The notes under the pieces are model-generated. The model ran no database searches. It was given only the letters and a program-made list of their open reading frames with translations, and was not told where the DNA came from. A stretch of 28,803 nucleotides of DNA from JASFYU01 sp045046905 (GTDB lineage: Bacteria > Bacteroidota > Bacteroidia > Flavobacteriales > Flavobacteriaceae). The number at the start of each line of letters is the position of its first letter. Position 1 is the stretch's first letter. Position numbers and translations under genes: made by a program. This document shows, piece after piece, positions 16,299-24,813 of this stretch. The stretch is from assembly GCA_045046905.1 (NCBI GenBank), contig JASFYU010000043.1, positions 1-28,803 on the forward strand. The letters are read 5' to 3'.

Positions 16299-17423
16299 CT
16301 ATTTCCAAGTATCAGGAAATATCTTCTCGGCATTCAGGTAATACATTTTATCAACTACTTTTTTCGGCAAGGACAAGCCTTGAACGGGTGTATCAAGCTG
16401 TGGCACCATAAATGTTTCATCGGTATTAAAATACTTCCAGTCATTCATCCAAACCTCCATCATATGGGTTTCCAATTCCTCAGGAACCGTTTTGTTATCT
16501 TCGGAAAAGTCGGTTCCGTAGACTATTCGATCTTGATATTTAATAAAAAAGCTACGTACTTTCTCCAAATCTCTTTGCGATTGATACTGCGTATGGCTAA
16601 TTCTCTCGGCTATGTCTAGGGAGGTATTAGGAAACCGTTCCAAGAATTTTGCGGCTTCATCCACGCTCCATTCTAAACTGGCCATATGAAAAGCAATTGC
16701 AGTAAGGTCAGGGTTCTTTTCCAACATAGTGTTTCTTTGCTGAATTTGATCCTCGTACGAGGGAAACTCTGGGTGCAGGTACATATGGTATATTGGATGT
16801 TCGCTAAAATAGTCTCTATCGTTTTTAACGGTCATCGAATCTAGAGGCAACCAACAATTCAAGGGCTCCCCAGCATGAGTCAATAGCACCTTGCCCTCAT
16901 CTTTTATGAATTTAAATACCGGATCGAACCTAGGGTCATCGATAGTAATCAAATCACCTTTTTTGTCTCTTGCCTCCATTCCGATGTTCTTCCAGGTCTT
17001 TATCGAATTTGCCCCATTATCAAAATCTTCCTTTAACTGGCGTATCACCTTATCGGACCAATTGGGGTCGTCCCAATCTTTCAATGAAAACGCAGTGCTA
17101 TAAGCCACTTGCTTGGGGTCTTCTTGCTGGTGCGTTCTCTTTATTATTAGCTGCTCAGTAATAGAAGGGTAGTATTCACCTGAAACATCGACCGTAACAT
17201 TCAAAAGCCTGAAGTTATTCGCTCTAGCGAATTTTATCATGGTCTTCGTCTCAGCATTTATATGTACATGCACATCAATTTTTGGCAAGGCCTTAAAATC
17301 GCTCATGGCGTAGCTTAGGTTCTCTTCTTTATCCTTTGGTTTTTCAACGGGCTTATTTATTTTATCGCGACAACTTAAAAATGCCATCAAAATAATTACG
17401 GTCAACAAGTGTACAAGCTTCAT
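16299..17423 (-). CDS. Amidohydrolase-family (Amidohydro_2) metal-dependent hydrolase, lipoprotein
   Basis: A 374-residue TIM-barrel hydrolase carried on a lipoprotein signal (LLTVIILMAFLSC, C18), so probably periplasmic and membrane-anchored. The metal-binding HxH is DVHVHIN (H52, H54). Further conserved positions are LLTHAGEP, AIAFHMASLEW and the late VYGTDFSED with the catalytic aspartate. Relatives in the Amidohydro_2 group include lactonases, decarboxylases and 4-sulfomuconolactonase-like hydrolases acting on cyclic acids. A second, differently processed member sits at 24814, so the pair may act on related substrates. It is a single gene with gaps of 233 and 348 bases on either side. Substrate unknown. 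Confidence 0.85.
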   Translation of the reverse strand: MKLVHLLTVIILMAFLSCRDKINKPVEKPKDKEENLSYAMSDFKALPKIDVHVHINAETKTMIKFARANNFRLLNVTVDVSGEYYPSITEQLIIKRTHQQEDPKQVAYSTAFSLKDWDDPNWSDKVIRQLKEDFDNGANSIKTWKNIGMEARDKKGDLITIDDPRFDPVFKFIKDEGKVLLTHAGEPLNCWLPLDSMTVKNDRDYFSEHPIYHMYLHPEFPSYEDQIQQRNTMLEKNPDLTAIAFHMASLEWSVDEAAKFLERFPNTSLDIAERISHTQYQSQRDLEKVRSFFIKYQDRIVYGTDFSEDNKTVPEELETHMMEVWMNDWKYFNTDETFMVPQLDTPVQGLSLPKKVVDKMYYLNAEKIFPDTWK

Positions 17424-17656
17424 GTTCTTGAATTTAATTTAATTAAAAGTTAACTACTATATGCTATGTTTAATATTCCATTTATTATAAGGCCTACTTG
17501 TGTCAAAATAAACTACTAAGTAGGCGAAAATTCTATTCGTTAAATTCATATTTTCCCAAGGGAGTAGGAAGCTCTTATTGAGCATACGAAATATGAGAAA
17601 GAAAGAAACTTAGTAATAATCAAATATATTTAATGTGTTTCATTTTTTACACACTG

Positions 17657-19549
17657 TTATTCGCCCTTGGTTTTAACTACTTGAATTATTATTTCTCCCC
17701 AGTGAACACTTCTCTTAATCGGCATATGTGTTTTGGTCTCATATTTGGCCAAAAGGTTTAATTGATGACCATTCGGACAATTTTTCGAGATTTTTATAAT
17801 AGAGCTCAAGGTAATTCCATCTTCATCCCATTTGGCAGGAAGGGTCTCATCAAAGAGTCGCTCCCCAATAATATAGGGGTCATCATAATAGAGTTGAGTC
17901 CTATGTCCCTGGGTATATATCATAATTTCCTCCCCTGGGGAAACCATTCCATCTCCATTACCCACACCTACAATGGTATCTTGAACAGAAAGGCCGTCAT
18001 CAATGGTCAGCGAGCTGAATACGGGCACATCAAAAAACACGGGGACAATGAAATCTTCCTCAAATGTCAAATCACCATATACTAAACTTAGTTTAATCTT
18101 AAGCTCTGGAGGGGTAGCATCAAGGGGCGGTCGTTTAGCGCATAGTACGACTACCGGGGGAATTACAAGCTTACCGTCCTTATTTATATGACCTTGCAAG
18201 GTCGAAGGTTCGAATATAGTTTCCTTGTTGTTTGAACTTAAATTAACCCTTACTTTTTCGGTGTTCTTTGCAATGCCACCCAAATTCAAGACTTTCAGAG
18301 TCAAGTTATTTTTTGATCCTATTCGAAGTATTTTTTTATTTTCATTGATTGTATAGTCTATAAAGGTCAATTTTGGCTTTCCGTTCTTTTCATAGATTCC
18401 GATTTCATGGCCATCGCTATTACTATTTATTCTCAACCTTCCTTCGGCATCGCTTTTTTGTATGCTTTTCAACAAGGTTTTTTTCTTTTGATTATAATCT
18501 TTGATATAATAGTCGGTATTCGGCTTGTAGCTATTCGCTGTTGTGATTGTTACTAGGCAATTGTTCAGAGGCGGCCCATTGGGAAGCCATTCTTTTGTGT
18601 AAAACCCGAAGCCTAAGTCAGATACATCTTTAATAAAAAGGTATCCTGGTTGCTTTTTATTACTTTCCACTGAATACCCCCACACTTTAAAAGAATCATA
18701 TAAATCATAGTGCGACCATTTTTCCTTTTTTGGAATCGGATTTTCAAATGCATATATCACAAATTGCATCGCCTTTTCAAAAATATAGGGTCTGCCCGGT
18801 TTATCCATTGCATGCCCACCTTCAAACGCTTCGTATTCGTATTTGAGACCTGTTTCCCAAAGTACAGCCTTATGGGTTTCTTTATTAAGGTCAGAAAGTT
18901 CTCCAATAGTACTGTTATGTAATCTTATTTGTACGTCTTTCAAATTTGAAAAGGCATAGCGTACAGGAAACAGCGTATAGTTGTCAGGGTAGCCTATGAA
19001 AAATTCGGTACTGCCCATACTATTTACGGCGGCACTAATTTTATCAGGATATTTTCCTGCCAGATAATACGCCATAAAGCCACCCATACTGTGGCCTATC
19101 AAGCCTCTATACCCTCTATTATTACGGGTTTTATAGGTAGTATCAATATGATCGACCAATTCAAGAAAGTAGTCTTTCATTTGTGACTGAAAAACCATAT
19201 GGTCGTGATACCCGATATTATAGGGCCTAGGTTCCGACTCTTCCATATTACCATCGCCCATGACAAGTATAATTTGGTACTTATCGACCAGGTCGCCTAT
19301 CATTTCAAATTCAAATTTTGCGCCACCACTTTTAAAATGCCTACCTCCCCAGCCGTGTAAATAATAAATAACGGGGTACTTCACTTTGGTTTTTTCATAC
19401 CCCTTGGGCAAATAGATTCGATATCCTTTTTCTTTACCAAAGACCTCGCTAAAATGAGTTTTATCACTAAAAGATGAAGGTTCTTGTCTATTATTACAGG
19501 AGATATTCAGTATAAATAATCCGAAAAAAAGTACCGCCTTAAAATTCAT
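17657..19549 (-). CDS. Esterase-D/FrmB-like alpha/beta hydrolase lipoprotein with long C-terminal extension
   Basis: About 630 residues. The start at 19549 is preferred over the upstream frame because AGAGGT stands just before this ATG and a lipoprotein signal (VLFFGLFILNISC) follows directly. The N-terminal 260 residues form a putative esterase of the S-formylglutathione hydrolase/Fes group: YLHGWGGRHF for the oxyanion region, the nucleophile elbow GHSMGGF (serine at about 154), and EGGHAMDKPG near the catalytic histidine. The remaining 370 residues are beta-rich without a recognised domain. They include GVGNGDGMVSPGEEI, a calcium-binding-like acidic loop, and resemble the C terminus of Bacteroidota carbohydrate esterases. 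Likely role: removing acyl or aromatic esters from polysaccharides. It follows the collapsed gene at 19576-19992. Confidence 0.8.
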   Translation of the reverse strand: MNFKAVLFFGLFILNISCNNRQEPSSFSDKTHFSEVFGKEKGYRIYLPKGYEKTKVKYPVIYYLHGWGGRHFKSGGAKFEFEMIGDLVDKYQIILVMGDGNMEESEPRPYNIGYHDHMVFQSQMKDYFLELVDHIDTTYKTRNNRGYRGLIGHSMGGFMAYYLAGKYPDKISAAVNSMGSTEFFIGYPDNYTLFPVRYAFSNLKDVQIRLHNSTIGELSDLNKETHKAVLWETGLKYEYEAFEGGHAMDKPGRPYIFEKAMQFVIYAFENPIPKKEKWSHYDLYDSFKVWGYSVESNKKQPGYLFIKDVSDLGFGFYTKEWLPNGPPLNNCLVTITTANSYKPNTDYYIKDYNQKKKTLLKSIQKSDAEGRLRINSNSDGHEIGIYEKNGKPKLTFIDYTINENKKILRIGSKNNLTLKVLNLGGIAKNTEKVRVNLSSNNKETIFEPSTLQGHINKDGKLVIPPVVVLCAKRPPLDATPPELKIKLSLVYGDLTFEEDFIVPVFFDVPVFSSLTIDDGLSVQDTIVGVGNGDGMVSPGEEIMIYTQGHRTQLYYDDPYIIGERLFDETLPAKWDEDGITLSSIIKISKNCPNGHQLNLLAKYETKTHMPIKRSVHWGEIIIQVVKTKGE

Positions 19550-19575
19550 ATTACCTCTTTTTAGACCTGTGTCAC

Positions 19576-19992
19576 TCATGTTCCCTTAATCAATATGCCA
19601 TTATTGGCGTTACTACATCCTCTACTGACCCCACTCCCTTGGCAGGCCCACACCAAATGCCTCCCCCCGAAGGTTGAAATAAATATATTTTCAGTAGTTC
19701 TCGGGTCAATATCAACTCTTTCAACCCATTTAAAATTGCACCACTTTATTCTGTTCCGTGTTCGGCCGTTATCCTCGGAGCGATAGGCGGAGGAGTTAAA
19801 ACCACATACATAGCACACATGCCCTCCACCTCCAGGACCTATCGAGACCCAATCTTTTTGCAACTGAGTGATATCAGAACTCTCACTAGAGTTCTTTTGA
19901 CCCATTTCTTGACAACAAATTAACGTCAAGACAGAAAAAGTATAAAAAACATATTTAAAAGATGGGTGAAGTATCTTCATAGACAGTATCAC
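19576..19992 (-). pseudogene. Collapsed exported beta-propeller (BNR/sialidase-like) lipoprotein gene
   Basis: The 138-residue frame joins the two ends of a much longer protein. It opens with a lipoprotein signal (FSVLTLICC) and the first propeller strand WVSIGPGGGG. It then jumps straight to what looks like the last repeat (SAYRSEDNGRTRNRIK, CNFKWVERVDIDPR, NIFISTFGG). The body of the protein, usually several hundred residues, is missing. A run of six G after TTC then shifts the frame; with one G fewer the sequence reads GGGIWCGPAKGVGSVEDV and ends properly at TGA (19590-19592). The last codons overlap the 5' region of the esterase frame. So there are two lesions: an internal deletion and a homopolymer frameshift. 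Family by motif, moderately sure; loss of function nearly certain. Confidence 0.7.
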
Positions 19993-20079
19993 TATTTAAA
20001 CCAACCGACCCTTATTTCATCAGGTTTACGATATACCCCATCATAAACCCAAAAATAAGAGCGTCGTTGGCGATAAATT

Positions 20080-20232
20080 AAACTAGCTCGGGGCAAGCCT
20101 GCTTTTGCCATTAGGCAGGCCCTCAAGGCATTAAAAGGAAACAAGTTTCAACTTTCCGATAGCTATAGTAAGGGCGTAAGCCTGCCTACGGTAAGCAGGC
20201 ATCTGGGTATAAAACCCACTGGCGAGAATAAA
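20080..20232 (+). repeat. Dispersed palindromic element, copy 2 (expanded)
   Basis: A second, longer copy of the element at 79-178, in the same orientation. It keeps AAACTA-CTCG, GGCATTAAAAGGAA, TTTCAAC, GGGTAT-AAACCCACTGG and GAATAAA in order. It differs by extra hairpins: CCTGC/GCAGG inside the first stem and GCCTGC/GCAGGC inside the second. The extra palindromic material within the stems suggests that stem arms change independently of the linkers. It lies between the collapsed propeller gene and the DeoR-family regulator. Confidence 0.6.
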
Positions 20233-20377
20233 CCTCTTGGGACATCTCAATTAAGAAGGAAATATAAATCAAAAGAAAACAAAACACAAATATTAATGCA
20301 CAAATAGAAAGGTAAAAAAAGATTATAATGAAATAAAGTAGGCATCTGTGAATACCGAGCATGATACCATTTGTTTT

Positions 20378-20447
20378 GAACTACAAAATAGCTTTAAACC
20401 CAAGAGGTGTTCTACTATTTTGTATATTGGACTTTTCGAACTACAAT
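20378..20447. promoter_or_regulatory. Candidate operator region in front of the DeoR-family gene
   Basis: A 10-bp inverted repeat (TACAAAATAG at 20382-20391, CTATTTTGTA at 20415-20424) and two direct copies of GAACTACAA (20378 and 20438, 60 bases apart) lie within 100 bases of the regulator's ATG. DeoR-family repressors commonly control their own gene, so this is a candidate autoregulatory site. Similar GAACTGYAA words occur upstream of the plus-strand kinase operon. Confidence 0.35.
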
Positions 20448-20476
20448 TCACCATTGCTACTGATCAATTAATACGT

Positions 20477-21262
20477 ATGGATAAAAAACTTACTAAACGT
20501 TCTACAGTTGAACGTCGGAGGAAGATTTTAAATATGCTGGCTGAAAATGGGCAAGTATTTGTACATGAGCTAAGTGACATATTTAAAGTGAGTGAAGTAA
20601 CTATTAGAAACGATTTAGATATGTTTGAATCTAAAAAGCTTCTAATACGTTCTAGAGGTGGAGCCATGAAATACTCGAATTCGGTCGGAATCGATTTTCA
20701 ATTATCCGACAAGGATAAAATTCATTATACCGAAAAAATAAAGATTGGCAAAAAATCGGCTTCTCTAGTTAAGGAGGGGGAAACTATAATAATAGATTCA
20801 GGCACCACTACAATGGAAATTGCAAGAAACCTGAATCCGAATTTTTCGATAAATGTAATCACGAACGCCTTTAATATTGCAAATCAATTAATACACGCTC
20901 AGAATATCAATATCATAGTTCCTGGAGGCACCTTACGTAAGAATTCACATTCTCTTGTGGGCCCTTTGGCCGAGAAAAGTCTTAAGAATTTTTATGTGGA
21001 TAAAGTATTTATCGGAGTTGATGGTTTTGATACTACTCAAGGAGCCTTCACACCCAATATTGAAGAGGCTTCACTCAACCAAATTATGATTGATATTGCA
21101 AAGGAAGTAATATTAGTGACTGATTCTAGCAAGTTTCTACGTAGAAGCTTGGCATTTATATGCCCTTTAGACAAGATTGACATTATTGTTACTGATAAAC
21201 ATATACTTAAAGAGGATTTAAATAGGTTGCAAGATGCCGGAATCAAGGTTCTTTTGGCCTAA
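20477..21262 (+). CDS. DeoR-family transcriptional repressor (AgaR/GlpR type)
   Basis: A 261-residue regulator. The N-terminal winged helix-turn-helix runs VERRRKILNMLAENGQ, VHELSDIFKVSEVTIRNDL and ends in IRSRGGAM (11-65). The C-terminal sensor domain has the family's DSGTTTMEIARNL, VITNAFNIANQL, VPGGTLRKNS, GPLAEK and DKVFIGVDGFD. The family binds a phosphosugar effector. The ATG at 20477 is chosen over a GTG at 20348 because the HTH begins here, and the upstream part is a low-complexity leader with an inverted repeat. AgaS and tagatose-phosphate pathway genes are typical targets of AgaR, and both operons of this window are likely regulon members, though direct evidence is absent. Confidence 0.9.
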   Translation: MDKKLTKRSTVERRRKILNMLAENGQVFVHELSDIFKVSEVTIRNDLDMFESKKLLIRSRGGAMKYSNSVGIDFQLSDKDKIHYTEKIKIGKKSASLVKEGETIIIDSGTTTMEIARNLNPNFSINVITNAFNIANQLIHAQNINIIVPGGTLRKNSHSLVGPLAEKSLKNFYVDKVFIGVDGFDTTQGAFTPNIEEASLNQIMIDIAKEVILVTDSSKFLRRSLAFICPLDKIDIIVTDKHILKEDLNRLQDAGIKVLLA

Positions 21263-21302
21263 ATAAAAGTGGCTCATTTACCAATCAGTTCGAAGGTTGA
21301 AA

Positions 21303-21339
21303 AAAAAGCCGCAGCCAAAATTATTTAGCTAGGCTTTTT
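21303..21339. terminator. Bidirectional terminator between converging genes
   Basis: AAAAAGCC (21303-21310) pairs with GGCTTTTT (21332-21339), with an inner AGC/GCT pairing. The A tract on one side and T tract on the other suit termination in both directions, between the DeoR-family gene (ending 21262) and the EamA gene (ending 21373). Confidence 0.6.
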
Positions 21340-21372
21340 GTTTTCTACCATGAACTCGTCATGAGCTATTTA

Positions 21373-22257
21373 TTAAGTCTCCCCTTCTGGGTCTATAGCC
21401 AATAAAAGCGCAGCAATTATTGCCAATATAATACCAACGATTTTTGCGGTACCCGGCACAAACCCAAGAATCACCATGGCAATTATAGCAGTAATCAAAG
21501 GAGCACCGGCATTGGTCAACGGAGATACGACCATGGCCTTGCCATATCTAAATGCGTATACTAGACAAAGAGCGCCGATAGCATTCAGAATTTGAATACC
21601 CGCGGTTAGGTATGGCCCATTTGCCCCCCAATTAATCTCCAACGAGAAATCGGTCATAAAAAGGGCAATCGGAATAATAAGAAGACCCGTTACCATCATA
21701 TAAAAAAAAATACTTTCTGCATTCATTCTGGCATTGGCAAATTTCATAAAATAGGCCTGCAGACCCCAAGCCATCAATACCAAAACCGCAAGTATAAACC
21801 ATGAAACCCCTTCGCCCCCATCGCTTACCGAACCTGTTGAATACTCAAACAACGGAAGCGCAATCAAGGCAAGAACAATACCCAAAGTGCCTTTTTTTCC
21901 CGTTCGTTCCTTTAAAAAGAAATATGAGAGTATAACCGTTATAATAGGGGAAAGAGAGATTATAGGAAAAATAAGGTATGTGGGACCCACCGTTACGGCA
22001 TGAAAAAGAATCATTTGTCCGCCAGCTCCTAAAAACCCAATCAAACAACCATAAAAAATAGACTTCTTGTCATATTGCAATTTCCAATTAATGCGATACA
22101 TCACAAATATAGCAGGAGGTATCATGGTTAAGGCCCAAACACAATATATCAAGGTTTCCGGAAATCCGTTCTCTGCCGGAAGCCCGGTAAAAGCCCCCCA
22201 TACACCCCAAAAGACAGTGGCTACTAGAGCATAAACAAGCCATGGTTTTAATTTCAT
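21373..22257 (-). CDS. EamA-family (DMT superfamily) inner-membrane transporter
   Basis: A 294-residue membrane protein with about ten hydrophobic helices arranged as two EamA halves. The first half starts WLVYALVATVFWGVWGAF and ends with ITVILSYFFLKERTGKK, the classic helix-plus-ERxG motif. The second half has LTAGIQILNAIGALCLVYAF, KAMVVSPLTNAGAPLITA and a hydrophobic C terminus. DMT proteins move small metabolites or sugars, commonly by export or exchange. It is a single gene, converging on the regulator and facing away from the kinase operon. It could carry the pathway's substrate or product, as no PTS or sugar symporter lies in the window. That role is inferred. Confidence 0.85.
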   Translation of the reverse strand: MKLKPWLVYALVATVFWGVWGAFTGLPAENGFPETLIYCVWALTMIPPAIFVMYRINWKLQYDKKSIFYGCLIGFLGAGGQMILFHAVTVGPTYLIFPIISLSPIITVILSYFFLKERTGKKGTLGIVLALIALPLFEYSTGSVSDGGEGVSWFILAVLVLMAWGLQAYFMKFANARMNAESIFFYMMVTGLLIIPIALFMTDFSLEINWGANGPYLTAGIQILNAIGALCLVYAFRYGKAMVVSPLTNAGAPLITAIIAMVILGFVPGTAKIVGIILAIIAALLLAIDPEGET

Positions 22258-23040
22258 ATAATTATTTATTTATAGTACTACATATAATTTTAGAGCCAAT
22301 GAACCCTTTGCATCTGATTTTACAAGAACAAGGCTAGGTCATACTTACTCAAAATCATCATGTCAAAAATCAAAAGATTTCATATTTGATAAATATATGA
22401 AACTATATTATCTTTCAAAAACTTATTATAAGTATATTTTACCCTCATCGAAAGCAATGAATAGTATAATCCGAAGAAAAGTGAAACAAACCAACTACGG
22501 GAACTGTAATTCGAAAGCATTGAATCAGGATCATTATTTTTATACCAAACCTGAGGTGTTTTGACCAAAAAGAACTAGTTTCAGCTGCTTGAGAGCAGTT
22601 CTTTCGAACTGCAAATATTGAAATTAAAAAACACCATAGCACATCACAAAGAGCACAAGCTTTTTCTATACGGTAGTAAAACATTTATTTACAAATAATA
22701 ACTTTATGAAAGAATTTAATAAGACCTTGAAAGTTATATTTATTGATTATTTTTGAAATCGCTTTAATACCATCTTGGTCTTTATTTTTAGTTTGACCGT
22801 TTCGAATTAGTTCTAGTAGCATATATAAGTTCTGTACATCATTTTTATGGGTAGCGATTTAAAATAAGTCTCAAATCCAAGGTTTCAGCTGCTATAATGG
22901 CACTTTACAAGGATCTCGAGAGCTAGGGTGATGGTTTCACCTTTTCTAAAAAGCAATGAACAACTACTTGACCAATTCGACCTAATCGATTAAAATGACC
23001 TCTGGGTAAGCAAAAATGTAAAATGAAGTAAGTTTATAAC
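22258..23040. other. Long divergent intergenic region upstream of the kinase operon
   Basis: These 783 bases have no recognised gene. Short frames exist on the minus strand (22380-22684) and near 22931 on the plus strand, but none shows a family motif. The word TTTCAGCTGCT occurs twice (about 22579 and 22883). A 7-bp inverted repeat GCAGTTC/GAACTGC (22596-22612) is present. The promoter of the plus-strand operon should lie near the 3' end. Confidence 0.5.
22501..22617. promoter_or_regulatory. GAACTGYAA words, possible regulator sites
   Basis: GAACTGTAATTC at 22501 and GAACTGCAAATA at 22606 resemble GAACTACAAAAT (20378) and GAACTACAATTC (20438) before the DeoR-family gene. The second is also half of the palindrome GCAGTTC-TTTC-GAACTGC. 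They are more than 400 bases from the kinase start, so a link to the operon is uncertain. Confidence 0.25.
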
Positions 23041-23985
23041 ATGAAGGTATTTGATGTTTTAGTAGTCGGCGAATTGAATGTAGACCTCATTCTGAACAAA
23101 ATACAAGGTTTTCCGGAAATCGGAAAAGAGATTGTATCCGAAGAATTGAATATTACTTTAGGTAGCAGTTCCGCAATTTTCGCAAGTAATTTGAGTGCAT
23201 TGGGTACCAAAGTTGCTTTTTTAGGTAAAATAGGAAATGACAGCTTCTCGAAGCTCGTTAAAACCTCCCTTGAAAACAAAAAAGTGGATACTGGTTTTAT
23301 TATTAGCTCCGACCACTATAAAACAGGCTTAACCGTTGTGATGAACTACGGAATGGATCGTGCGAACGTCACGTTTCCTGGTGCCATGGAATATCTGACC
23401 GAAAAAGACATTAGCGATACGGTTTTAAGCCAGGCTAAACATTTACATTTAAGCTCGATTTTTTTTCAGACTGGGCTTAAGAAAGATGTTAGCAAATTAT
23501 TTAAAAGGGCAAAAAAATTAGGCCTCACTACATCAATGGACCCCCAATGGGATCCAGCGGAAAAATGGGATTTGAATATCTTGGAATTGCTTCCGTACGT
23601 CGACATATTCTTGCCTAACGCTCAGGAATTTAAATACATAACCAATAGTACAAATCTAAGATCTGGCCTAGAAAAAATAAAATCCTTTGCCAAAACCATT
23701 GTCATCAAAAATGGTGAAAATGGTGCGCAGCTATGGCATCAAGAAAGCTTACTTACAAAACCTGCTTTTTTAAATAAAAATGTGACCGATTGTATTGGTG
23801 CCGGTGATAGTTTTGATGCTGGGTTCATAAGTGAATTCCTAAAAGGAAAGAATCTAGAACGCTGCCTAGAAGTAGGTAATATCATGGGAGCCATTAACAC
23901 CACAGCCTCAGGAGGCACTACAGCTTTTGAGAATATTAGAAGCATAAAAGAAATCGCAGCAACTAAATTTTTATTCGACCTATAA
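23041..23985 (+). CDS. PfkB-family carbohydrate kinase, ribokinase type
   Basis: A cytosolic 314-residue sugar kinase. The N-terminal signature VVGELNVDLILN (8-19), LGSSSAIFASNLSALG (40-55) and the C-terminal DCIGAGDSFDAGF (250-262, catalytic base D256) are clear. The fold belongs to the ribokinase/2-keto-3-deoxygluconate kinase branch, so it is distinct from the phosphofructokinase-type kinase at 4854. It begins a three-gene plus-strand operon, with the class II aldolase following after 3 bases. The two could act in sequence, or this kinase could phosphorylate the incoming free sugar, a step for which no other enzyme is seen. Substrate unresolved. Confidence 0.87.
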   Translation: MKVFDVLVVGELNVDLILNKIQGFPEIGKEIVSEELNITLGSSSAIFASNLSALGTKVAFLGKIGNDSFSKLVKTSLENKKVDTGFIISSDHYKTGLTVVMNYGMDRANVTFPGAMEYLTEKDISDTVLSQAKHLHLSSIFFQTGLKKDVSKLFKRAKKLGLTTSMDPQWDPAEKWDLNILELLPYVDIFLPNAQEFKYITNSTNLRSGLEKIKSFAKTIVIKNGENGAQLWHQESLLTKPAFLNKNVTDCIGAGDSFDAGFISEFLKGKNLERCLEVGNIMGAINTTASGGTTAFENIRSIKEIAATKFLFDL

Positions 23986-23988
23986 CTC

Positions 23989-24807
23989 ATGAAACTACAA
24001 CAAAAACTCGCTTCTAATAAAGTACATGGCAAGGCCTTATTAGCTACTAATTTTTACAACTTTGAAACCTTGTCCGCAGTACTGGTGGCAGCCAAGAACA
24101 CTGATTCGGAGATTATCTTGCAATTATCGGAAAGCTCAATAAAATATATGGGACTTAGCGTGGCAAAAGCACTAGCAACAAGTGCGATTGAGCAATATGG
24201 CGTTACAGCTTGGCTACATTTAGATCACGGTCAGAACATTAGCTTAGTAAAAGAATGTATTGATGCAGGCTTTGATTCGGTCATGATCGATGCCAGTGAG
24301 AAGCCCTTTGAAGAAAATGTGAGAATTACAGCTGAAATCGTAAGATATGCCAAAAACTACGATATAAATGTGGAGGCAGAACTGGGGTATATTTCTAAAC
24401 TAGGCCAGGATCAAAAAATGATCTATACACGACCCGATGAGGCAAAACGTTTCGTAGAAGCCACAGGAATCAATGCCTTGGCTATAGCGGTAGGGTCGGC
24501 CCACGGGTTTTATAAGGAAGCACCTAAACTACAGCTAGACTTAATACAGGAAATAAACGCGGTTACAGAAGCGGCACTCGTATTACACGGTAGTTCTGGC
24601 ATTCCTAATGATCAATTACAAGCAGCGGTCCAAAACGGGATTACCAAGATTAACCTGGCTACGGAAATTAAAAACATCTTTATGAAAAGCTTACAAGCAG
24701 AACTTAAATCAACCGATAACATTGATCTAAGAGAGGTTTTTCCGAAGGCAACAACAAAAGCAAGAAGCTTGGTCGAAAACAAACTCAATATTATAAATTT
24801 CAAATAA
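23989..24807 (+). CDS. Class II (zinc) fructose/tagatose-bisphosphate aldolase family protein
   Basis: A cytosolic 272-residue aldolase of the FbaA/GatY/KbaY family. Zinc ligands and the catalytic acid are seen as LHLDHGQN (D79, H80), VGSAHGFY (H172) and VLHGSSGIP (H200); NVEAELGYI follows the usual pattern. The common GGSG phosphate loop reads GSSG here. The family splits fructose- or tagatose-1,6-bisphosphate into DHAP and glyceraldehyde-3-phosphate. Given AgaS and the LacC-like kinase in the window, tagatose-1,6-bisphosphate is the likely substrate. It is the middle gene of a tight operon: 3 bases after the kinase, 6 bases before the amidohydrolase. Family sure; substrate inferred. Confidence 0.9.
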   Translation: MKLQQKLASNKVHGKALLATNFYNFETLSAVLVAAKNTDSEIILQLSESSIKYMGLSVAKALATSAIEQYGVTAWLHLDHGQNISLVKECIDAGFDSVMIDASEKPFEENVRITAEIVRYAKNYDINVEAELGYISKLGQDQKMIYTRPDEAKRFVEATGINALAIAVGSAHGFYKEAPKLQLDLIQEINAVTEAALVLHGSSGIPNDQLQAAVQNGITKINLATEIKNIFMKSLQAELKSTDNIDLREVFPKATTKARSLVENKLNIINFK

Positions 24808-24813
24808 CCTTCT

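Noticed and set aside
79..20232. The two palindromic elements as direct repeats bounding an excisable 20-kb island
   Set aside because: The longest identical stretch is only about 14 bases and the copies differ in length, so recombination between them is unlikely.
20270..20310. A-rich direct repeats resembling the E. coli AgaR operator consensus
   Set aside because: Position-by-position comparison fails at the informative Y/R/G positions; the resemblance is due to A-richness.
22380..22684. Two overlapping minus-strand frames upstream of the kinase operon
   Set aside because: Composition is rich in F, S, Y and C with no recognisable motif, and they overlap in different registers; treated as noncoding.
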